Part shown: one piece after another, positions 8,148 through 15,700 of the stretch
Layout: the number at the start of each line of letters is the position of its first letter
Position numbering within the stretch: the first letter of the stretch is position 1
The notes under the pieces: model-generated
Told to the model about the DNA's origin: nothing
The model's input: the letters and a program-made list of their open reading frames with translations, nothing else
Database searches by the model: none
Translations under genes and position numbers: made by a program
NCBI GenBank assembly: GCA_002887195.1
Contig: PJAB01000909.1
Location: 1-19,227 of the forward strand
Direction of reading: 5' to 3'
DNA from: Chrysochromulina parva
Taxonomy: Eukaryota; Haptophyta; Prymnesiales; Chrysochromulinaceae
Length of the DNA stretch: 19,227 nucleotides

Positions 8148-10148
8148 CTCCGCCTTCGCCGCCTTCGCCGCCTTCGCCGCCTTCGCCGCCTCCGCCGCCG
8201 CCTCCGCCGCCGCCTCCGCCGCAGCCTCCGCCTTCGCCACCTTCGCCGCCTTCGCCGCCTTCGCCGCCTCCGCCGCCGCCTCCGCCTTCGCCGCCTTCGC
8301 CGCCTTCGCCGCCTTCGCCGCCTCCGCCTCCGCCTCCGCCTTCGCCTTCGCCGCCACCTCCGCCTTCGCCTCTGCCGCCGCCGCTGCCGCCATTAGCCGC
8401 GTCGTATCCTTAATGAGTGCGCCCATGTGTGTCACCTCTACGATGGCCACTGGCAGCTGCTGGCTGACGTCGTCGATGACGATCATTTCGTCGCCTCGGT
8501 GGACCAGGCCGAAGCCCGTCTCGCTCTGTGGCACGGCGAGTGCGAAGATGAGCAGGCGTCGGGCACCCTGCATGTAGGGGAGCGCGAGGCTGATGCTCTC
8601 GGCGAAGTACTCGCCGTGGCCTCGGCACCCGGCCTCGCGCCTGCGAGGGTCCAGGCCATCCAAGGCGATCGCCTCGATGTTGGCCTCGCGGGTGCCATGG
8701 AAGCCTAAGAGCAACTTGACATTTGGCACGCGGGCCAACGCTGATGCGAAGCGCGTGTGCAGCTTGTGCAGCTGGCAAGCTGCTGGCAGCAGCTTAAGGT
8801 TGGACAGGGAGATGTGCGCGCTGCTGCACGTCGCCAGCCGTGCCTGCAGCTCTGCGGGCAGCCACTGGGCCAGTACGTCCACCATCGGTGGTGGATCTGG
8901 CAGCAGCAAGGGCGGTGGCACGGGCCATGGCCTCGGCATCAGCAGCGGCCAGAGCGGCGCCATGCTCATCTCGGAGCCCTGCCAGAAGCAGAGGCGCTGC
9001 GCATATCCCGCGCGACGATAGCACGCGAGATGGTCAAATTTGTCCAGCATCTGGCTTAGGACCATGCTGATCGCCTCTTCCTTGCCATCCTCGCTGCTGC
9101 AGCTCGCCGCCGCGCGTGCCACCGAGGTCCGCTTGGTAATCTTTGTGCCATATGCCGCACTGCCGCGCACCATGTGCGTCCAGGCGCCGTCGATGAACTC
9201 CACCGTGGGCATGACGAAGAGGTCAAAGCCTGCAAAGTGCCAGAGCACCACTGCAAGAACCGTTGACTGCTTGGGGCGCACGCTCTTGATGCAGATCGCG
9301 GCAGCCTCAGCGCCGTCGAGGCACACGATTTTGGCGCCCGTGGTCTTGACCTCCACCAGCGCTGAGGTGAGCGGCCGAGGCGCAGCGTCGCTCGAAGACG
9401 AAGGGTCGAGCACGTGCAAGTCAGCGCCACCCCAGCCGGCCTGCGGCACCAGCTCGACATCCCTTGCAAAGATGATCTCCAGGATGACCTTGGTCAGATA
9501 TTCGCCTTTAGCTCCCGAAATGCTGGAAGAGTCCTTGCCCATGATGCTCGCGGCCCCAGCATGATCGTCATCTTCTTCTTCTGTCCACGTTGAGTCGACA
9601 AAGCCCGGTGCCTCGTAGATCGACTCGATGACGCCAAGCGGTACCATAAAGGCACCGGTTGGCGCCCTCTCCTCAAAGCGGAGTGCCGAGCGCTCGATAC
9701 CTTCGGCCAGGCCCTCGAGAGCACATCGCTGCATTTCGAGCCGCTGCAAGGCCTCGCCCAGGGTCTTGGCGACGACGCCGCCACCGCTCTCCGCCACCAC
9801 CTCGTGGTACGCTAGGCGACGATCAATTGAGGTGGCATTGCGGCGCGTGAGCTCGCCCTTCCCCGCGAGCCCACGCGCCACAGCCGCCCGCATGCCGCTA
9901 GCAATAGGCAGCTGCTGTAGCAGCACTGCATCTTCCCGTTGATCATAGGGCGGTTGCATTGTTCGTTTGCTCACGGTAAGACGGGCATCGAGCTGGGCCC
10001 GGAGCCTTTCCTCCTCGACCGCCTTGCTTATTTTTTGGCGGAGCGTGCGCTCCTCGAGGATCTCCGCCAGACGGCGTTTGTCGGCGGGGTTCAGGCCCTC
10101 GGTCAGTTTCTCGTACGCCATCGCCCTAACACCGGTTCCGTGCGCCAT
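7779..10148 (-). CDS. PD-(D/E)XK nuclease-like / PARP / C2H2 zinc-finger fusion
   Basis: This 789-residue frame starts at the ATG at 10148; a second in-frame ATG lies ten codons in. Residues 1-60 are charged and helical. Residues 212-315 resemble a PD-(D/E)XK nuclease fold: E216 in GAKGEYLTKV, D243 in GGADLHV, then E266-V-K268 in LVEVKTTG, with the usual spacing. Residues 475-575 match a PARP catalytic domain: FHGTREANIEAIALDGLDP (H484), GEYFAES (Y514) and GDEMIVIDD (E554, in the place of the catalytic Glu of PARP1 NEYIVY). The H-Y-E triad is therefore complete, which suggests ADP-ribose transfer from NAD+ with chain-forming ability. Residues 586-720 are an Ala/Lys/Glu repeat, probably a long helix. 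A C2H2 finger follows (C763-x4-C768-x12-H781-x4-H786). The nuclease call is moderately sure and the PARP call is strong. The target and any nucleic-acid binding are inferred. Confidence 0.88.
7995..8395. repeat. GCC/TCC/TTC trinucleotide-rich coding repeat
   Basis: About 400 bases are built from GCCGCC, GCCTCC and GCCTTC triplets. On the minus strand they encode the Ala/Lys/Glu linker of the PARP fusion (AKAAKAAKAE-type units). The plus strand reads as a proline run, which is a by-product. This kind of sequence is prone to slippage, so linker length probably varies among strains. Confidence 0.85.
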
Positions 10149-10150
10149 CG
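10127..10150. repeat. Direct repeat, left copy (flanks dynein relic)
   Basis: TAACACCGGTTCCGTGCGCCA recurs exactly at 11183-11203, about 1.06 kb to the right and in the same orientation. The left copy encodes the first codons of the PARP gene on the minus strand, including its ATG. Both copies are followed on the right by GAGTTCTGTCCGAGTT-type sequence. Confidence 0.85.
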
Positions 10151-10155
10151 CCGAC

Positions 10156-10242
10156 TCCGAGTTCAGTCCGAGTTCTGTCCGAGTTCAGTCCGAGTTCTGT
10201 CCGAGTTCTGTCCGAGTTCTGTCCGAGTTCTGTCCGAGTTCT
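10156..10242. repeat. 11-bp tandem repeat, eight copies
   Basis: The unit is TCCGAGTTCWG, with the variable base reading A, T, A, T and then T in the later copies. The array begins eight bases upstream of the PARP ATG on the minus strand, so it occupies that gene's 5' leader or core promoter. The 11-bp period is close to one DNA turn. About 1.8 further copies lie at 11233-11251 next to the second direct repeat. Confidence 0.88.
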
Positions 10243-10275
10243 TATTTTAATCACCGAAACCCACAATGTTTAGTG

Positions 10276-10990
10276 ACGAACCCCGAACTTCTTGAATCGG
10301 TCTTTTCGTCAAAACTTCTCCCGAAACGCATTGGATTTTCGACGGACTATGTGGCCGACGCTTTTGCTGCTGTGGAGCCAGACAACCTGCCGTACCTGCC
10401 GCTCTTCATGCTCGACGTCAAGACCGACGGCGGCGTGCTCGACTACTCCGACACCCCTCGCTCTTCGTCACCGGCGTCGCGCAGCTGCTCGACGATGCCA
10501 TCAGCGCCATCGGATATGTGCGCGAGATCGACCTATTCGATAAGTCGGTCTCCGTGGCGCTCACGCACCACCCGCTCTCGACGGTCAGCGCGGGAGAGGA
10601 CGAGGTGCGCGACCTCCATGACGGGCTCGTCGCGCAGGCTGAGGACTCGATCGTCGCCCTCGCCGAGCTCCTCGACTCGATGCGTGCTCACGAGGAGTTG
10701 CTGCAGCGCGACGAGGCGGGGTACGGGCGCGCGCGTTTGAGGAGTCTAAGTAGGAGCCTCCGTCGCTCGCCGAGCTGAAAGACAAGGTGGCGGCGCAGCG
10801 CGAGCGCACAAGGCGCAGCTCGAGGCGCAGCTGCCCAACCGTGTGCTCATCGGCACGTACCTCGTGAACACCGAGACTCGGCCGAGTCCTTGGCGGCTGT
10901 TGCCGAGAGAGTACCCCCGGTTCCTCGAGCACCACTCGAAGCAACGTTGGAGCAGCTCCGCTCAGGATCGACCGCCTCAGCATCTCGCTC
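10276..10990 (+). pseudogene. Dynein heavy chain stem/linker fragment, frameshifted
   Basis: Read across frames, this stretch gives recognisable dynein heavy chain stem sequence: PLFMLDVKTDGGVLDYSDTP, then LFVTGVAQLLDDAISAI and SVALTHHPLSTV, then PPSLAELKDKVAAQRER, then AQLEAQLPNRVLIGTYLVN, then ESLAAVAERV. The order and character match the region before and into the linker of axonemal dynein heavy chains, notably the LP..V..G.. ..V motif after a charged helix. The reading frame changes at about 10457, 10745, 10808 and 10880, and in-frame stops occur (for example TGA at 10776). Only a small part of a protein that normally exceeds 4,000 residues is present. This is a dead fragment; introns are an unlikely explanation because the shifts lie within motifs and lack obvious splice sites. 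Ends are approximate. Confidence 0.7.
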
Positions 10991-11182
10991 GATGCAGCAG
11001 AACGGCGCTGCTCAGGATGCACCTCGCCGCAGTCTTATGGCGAGCGGCGGTGGCGGCAGCAGCAGCACCAGCACTCGCACGCACGCGGCGGCGAGCAGCA
11101 GCGCGCGCACGTCGGCGAGCAGCAGCGGCAACATCCGGACGCACGCGGAGGCGAGCGGCATGCGGCGCGACGATCACTGCCA

Positions 11183-11251
11183 TAACACCGGTTCCGTGCG
11201 CCACATCGTCCGAATACATGTAGCGATTAAGTTCGAGTTCTGTCCGAGTTA
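11183..11251. repeat. Direct repeat, right copy, with partial 11-bp units
   Basis: Bases 11183-11203 match 10127-10147. Bases 11233-11251 carry about 1.8 copies of the 11-bp GAGTTCTGTCC-type unit seen at 10156-10242. The copy lies 150 bases upstream of the ATG of the next plus-strand gene, so it could contribute to that gene's promoter. On the minus strand it still reads AHGTGV, like the PARP N-terminus, but in a context with no continuing PARP sequence. Confidence 0.75.
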
Positions 11252-11400
11252 GATCTAACTTCTTTCTTTGCATGCTTTTGACAGAAACGACACACCATAC
11301 TGTGAACACAAAAGTGTGATAGGACGCACAACCGTGAGCGAAAAGTCCTCTTTTTTTCTCGTAAAATGGTGTGAAACTCGCGGGAAGCGTACAAAAGCAC

Positions 11401-12216
11401 ATGAAGCGTGGGTCCCACTCCCACGTATGCGCGGTGGTGTCGCCCAACTCGGGCAACCCATGCAAATGCGACTCATGTGGAACATTGCATTCGTCCAAGA
11501 TGCTCAAGAGCGCAACTGCTCCTGTAGCAGCTTGGTCCTACAGGGACGCCCAGGGTCAGCAGATGCGCCCGAAGGCAACCACGAAACGTGTCCCGAACAT
11601 GGTCGTGCTGTGCGAGAGCTGCCAGGCACGGCGTCGAAAGGCGGAGAAGAATACGACCAAAGAAATTCCTCCGTCTCGTGAGGCCGCCGCCGCCATCGAG
11701 GAGGACGACGTGATGAGCTCCTTTCTTGATGGACTGTTGGGCCCTGCTGGGCCTCTCGACAATGTTTTCGGCGATGACATCGCCGAAACGGTCGGGGCTG
11801 CAGATCCGCTCTGTGACCAAGCTGCCGCCGCCGCCACACGCACGCCGGCTGCCCGCTCACGCACGCCGGAACCACCTTCGAGCGAGAAGCATGCACCATC
11901 GAGCGAGGCGCGGCGCGGTCTGCAGCTCGAGGCACGGATCGCGGAGCTCACGTCCGAGAACGTGGGCTTGCATGCAACGATCACGGAGCTCACGTCCGAG
12001 AACGTGGGCTTGAATGCAACGAACTCGGAGCTCACGGCCGAGAACTCGGAGCTCACGCGTGAGAACGTGGGCTTGAATGCAACGATCTTTTTGCTCCAGG
12101 GTCAGCTCACGTCGACTGGAACGGCTTCGGACGCCGAGCTGGAAAAGCGGCTCCAGGAGTACGAGATGACGGTCCATGGCATCTCATCGTCATCGTCACT
12201 CTCGCTGCAGCTCTGA
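11401..12216 (+). CDS. Small zinc-binding-like, coiled-coil protein
   Basis: The protein has 271 residues from the ATG at 11401. The frame extends ten codons upstream to a GTG, which I reject, and a tiny ATG-GTG-stop frame lies at 11366. The head carries C10, C21, C23-x2-C26 and, 45 residues later, C71-x2-C74 in VVLCESCQARRRK. This CxxC...CxxC pattern resembles a zinc ribbon or treble clef, as in HNH-type proteins, but the HNH histidines are not evident. An acidic, Pro/Thr-rich linker follows. Residues 180-228 are near-identical 14-residue units (IAELTSENVGLHAT and variants) with Leu every seven residues, a probable dimerising coiled coil. The tail is Ser-rich. There is no basic region next to the zipper, so it is not a normal bZIP factor. 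It could be a DNA- or RNA-associated adaptor; function is unknown. Confidence 0.72.
   Translation: MKRGSHSHVCAVVSPNSGNPCKCDSCGTLHSSKMLKSATAPVAAWSYRDAQGQQMRPKATTKRVPNMVVLCESCQARRRKAEKNTTKEIPPSREAAAAIEEDDVMSSFLDGLLGPAGPLDNVFGDDIAETVGAADPLCDQAAAAATRTPAARSRTPEPPSSEKHAPSSEARRGLQLEARIAELTSENVGLHATITELTSENVGLNATNSELTAENSELTRENVGLNATIFLLQGQLTSTGTASDAELEKRLQEYEMTVHGISSSSSLSLQL
11938..12084. repeat. 42/42/63-bp in-frame coding repeat
   Basis: Unit one is 11938-11979, unit two 11980-12021 and unit three 12022-12084. The third is lengthened by an internal 21-bp (seven-codon) duplication. The units encode heptad-compatible 14-residue blocks, so each expansion step keeps the coiled-coil register. Confidence 0.88.
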
Positions 12217-12237
12217 AACGGCTGCAACTCTGAAACG
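12204..12237. repeat. 17-bp tandem duplication over a stop codon
   Basis: GCTGCAGCTCTGAAACG is followed directly by GCTGCAACTCTGAAACG. The first copy contains the TGA stop of the coiled-coil gene and the second lies just beyond it. Confidence 0.85.
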
Positions 12238-12703
12238 GTTTACAAACAGCATATGTCATGCATGTAGCTGGGTAGCTGCGCAGGGCAGCACGCGCTTGCC
12301 AGTGTGCGTATGTGTGGCTTTACGGTTACTGCTCAACACAACGCGTTGTGGGGGCCCGACACGTGGCCTAAGTTCCTGGCCCCTAAACACGTGGCCTAAG
12401 CGTCCACACAATTTGTACACCACACGAAAAGCGGAAGCCAACACTTCTTTGGTAACTTCCTTTGGTGTTCCAGGTCGGCAAAAATGTGTGGGGGGCGTGT
12501 GTCTGGCTGAACGGCTGAAGGGTGGCGGACCGATAGACAAAAAGCGTACGGCTTTAGTACGCGGCTCGCGAAGCGTGTGGAAAGTGCGACCGAACGATTG
12601 CGCTTCGAAAAAAAAGGGTGTGGACGACCCATTTCGAGAGGGAACCGCAGCCGGGCCGGCTCGTTGCTGGTGGATTCCGGGACCCACAGCAGCAGCTGCT
12701 GCC
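12217..12703. other. Gap upstream of the NACHT gene
   Basis: This interval holds the 3' end of the coiled-coil gene and the promoter and 5' leader of the NACHT gene. The NACHT reading frame stays open through all of it but contains no ATG before 12704. An upstream coding exon joined by splicing therefore cannot be excluded. Two CACGTG-containing repeats are listed separately. Confidence 0.5.
12360..12400. promoter_or_regulatory. Paired CACGTGGCCTAAG direct repeats (G-box/E-box core)
   Basis: CACGTGGCCTAAG occurs at 12360-12372 and again at 12388-12400, 28 bases apart. Each contains the palindrome CACGTG, the core bound by many bHLH and bZIP factors. They lie about 300-340 bases upstream of the NACHT ATG, a plausible promoter position. 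Regulatory function is inferred from the motif and its exact duplication. Confidence 0.45.
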
Positions 12704-15700
12704 ATGATACCCTCAGCAGTGAAGGGTGGCACCAAGGATGCAGCAAAGCAGCCGCGGAGCAGCTCTCCAGCGCTACCCGCCACCGCCGGCCTGCCGACAA
12801 CTGCGGCCGCTGCTTTCCAGCCCGCCTCAGAGCCTCCAGCGAAGCTTCCGGGTCCTATTTCGCCCACGAAGAAGCTCAGCCACGCCAAGACCTTGGAAGC
12901 CACGCCGGGCCTCGACCTCAGCTCCAAGATGAAGATTGATCAGGGTGGTGCCGCGCCACCAAAGCCGTCGGACCGCAGCTTGCAGGGGTCGAAGCGCTCT
13001 TCGAAGCAGCCGTCTCAGTCATCCTCGCGTACAACCAAGCCGCCAGCTCAGAACTCGAACCGCAAGGAAACAAAACGCTCCTCGTCTGCGTCGCCGCCGC
13101 TGCGCGGCACCAGCGGCGGCGCTGCGATTGCGCCGATCAGCGAGGACGGCGCCTCGACGCAAACGGCGTCGCCGCTGCTGGTGCCGCGCCTCAGCGGCGT
13201 AGGTGGCGGTGCAGCAGCCTCAGCCGCTGCATCCGGTGCTGCAGCAGGAGCTGCTGCCGCCGCCGCCGCTGCCGCCGCTGCCGCCGCTGCTTCTGCCGCT
13301 GCTGCTGCCGCTGCTGCTGCTGCAGCTCCGGGCGGTCGGTCACCCAACCTTTCCAGGCCGATGGGGACAAGTGTAGTGATCGCTAAGCGCCTGACAATGG
13401 CTCCGAGCGTGACGCCGGAGCGTGATCTGGCCTCGGGCGCGGCTGGCGGCGGCGTGGGCGTAGGCGGCAGCGAGACGATGCTGGCGGCGAAGACGCTCGG
13501 ATTGCGGAAGGACTTTGACCTGAACTCCGCCGAGCTACCGGCCAAGCTACTGGCGGGCACCGTGGTGACGGTGCACGAGACGCGCACGATGCCCGACGGC
13601 TCGAAGCGCGCGCGCATCACATCGCTCGACGGCAAGATCGCCGGCATCATCACCTCCATAAGCAAGGAGGGAGCTGCCGGCCTAGTGCTGCCCGCGAGCA
13701 ACCAGCTGATGAGCGGCATGCTCTCAGCTCTCGGCGGCGGTCAGGTGATGAGTGCCAGCGCGATGCTCAGTGCGCTCTCCAACGGTCCGACCAAGACGAA
13801 TGTGCTCACCAGTGTGCTAGCTAAGGCCAAAGCCTCCGGTGCCGCCGGCCTCATCATCGCCACCTCGCCGCCGGCCGCTGCGACCGCAGCCGCTGCTGCG
13901 ACCGCCGCCGCTGCAGCTGCTGCCGCTACCAAGCGCAGCGGATCAGCTGGGCGAGACCGGATGGTGCCCACTTCCGCCGACTTGTGCCCGCCTCCGGGCA
14001 CGCCGTATGTGGGCTGGCGAGGGTTCACCTCTGCCTCTGTGCAGGCGGACGATGTACGTGTGCTCGAGGTGATCACACCCAGCCCGATGATCTTGCGAGC
14101 CACGGCCGAGGTCAACTCGGAGAAGCTGGGGGAGCTCTTCGGCGGCTCTCGCATCTTTACTCTGGAGACGGTGACCTTGCGCGACGGCACCGTGCGCGTG
14201 CGCGTGGGCGACGTGGGCCAGGGCGGCAGATCACTAGGCTGGGTCACGATCACGAGCAAGGCAGGCATCCATACCGCCTACCACCCGCTGAGTGTCGTGA
14301 GTGCACCCAAGCAGATCGTCGTGCGCAGTGGCTTTGAGAATAAGAGCGCGGAGGTGGGTAACCTCGAGCCGGGCACGCGGGTGCACGTGCTCGAGGTACG
14401 CGCAACACCCGAGGGCATCGAACGCGCCCAAATATGGGTCGAGGGGCAGGTGAAGCCGCTCGGATGGGTCACCTTTCTCGCAAAAGATGGCGCTCGCAGC
14501 CTCGCCCCCGTCGATCGCGCCGCTGCCATGCAGCCGGCTGCCGCGGTCTCAACAGCGGCCGCCCTGCCGCGGTCGTTCTCTCCACCTCTCGCTGAGGCGA
14601 AGGCGCCCCGCCAACAAGCCCTCCATGAAGCCGCCAACAAGATGTACCAACAAGGCGTTGGGCCACGGGATCCACTGCCGTCCAACAAGTCGCCGCCGCC
14701 GCGTTCTCAATCTCCCCCAAACGCACCTAATGGCGGAAGCGGTGGGACGGCAGCCCGTGGCACTGAGGGCGGCGCGACAATTGCGGCCGCAGCCGCTGGT
14801 GCGCCTGGTGCGCCTGGTGCGCCTGGTGCGCCTGGGGTGCCGGCCAAGAGCGAGGCGGTGCTCGAGGCGGAGCGACTGGAGGCGAACAGGCAGGCGGAGT
14901 TGCGGACGCAGCAGGCGCTGCGGGAGATGGAGGCGGCTCGCCTCGAGATTGAGCGCAAGGCCGCGGCAAGCCTTGATACGGTGCGTGCCATGTGCGCGGA
15001 TCTCGAGAAGAGGCTCAAGAGAGCAGAGCCCGTGCCCGACGAGACCCTGTACGAGCGGCGCGAGGCCCATCGGCCGAGCGGGCGCGACGAAGCGAAGATG
15101 CCCTCGCGCCACGCAGGCATACCTCCGACGGTGATCGCGCTCATGTTCAATTCGTACCGCGCCACGTTTGAGCTCGTGCTTGGCGACCTGAAGACGATGC
15201 CCGACAGCGGCGCGTACGAGCTGCGCTCGCTCGTGACGCATCAGAGGCTCGGGTCCGTCAAGATCGCGCCCGTGAAGAATGCGCCGCTTGTCGAGCGCGT
15301 CGAGTTCAGTGACCAGTGGCACCGGGCCGATGAGCACGGCGTGGAGCACGATGGCCTGCATGGCGAGGCGACGCTGCTGCTGCGCCTCGACTGGCACCTG
15401 GAGAATGAGCCAGGTGCCCTGCACACCGCCATCATCAAGGTGACGCCCTGGCTTGCGTACGGCTGTGGTGAGGGCGCGCGTCTCGCGGTGCGCTGCCTCG
15501 GTGCCATCGAGGGCAAGTGCGCGACGGTGCAGCGCGCCCTACGGGACGACTCGGTGGTGATCAAGTTCGACGGTCTGATGGGCGACAGCTCCGTGGACCC
15601 GTCGCCGCTCACCGTCGTGCGTGCGTACGCGCCGCGGCACGCGGTGGGCACACGGCTCCTCTTCCTGCACAATAAGCGATGCGTCGACGCTGTCGTAGAG

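Noticed and set aside
7682..8413. Plus-strand 243-codon proline-rich open frame
   Set aside because: It is the reverse complement of the Ala/Lys/Glu repeat of the PARP fusion. The GCC/TCC triplet run keeps all frames open, and the flanks have no recognisable protein sequence.
10276..10990. Reading the dynein-like stretch as an intact multi-exon gene
   Set aside because: Frame changes fall inside conserved motifs without clear GT-AG boundaries, in-frame stops are present, and only a small part of a very large protein is represented.
13048..13719. Minus-strand 223-codon open frame with an Ala run
   Set aside because: It is the complement of the poly-Ala region of the NACHT gene, with no independent support.
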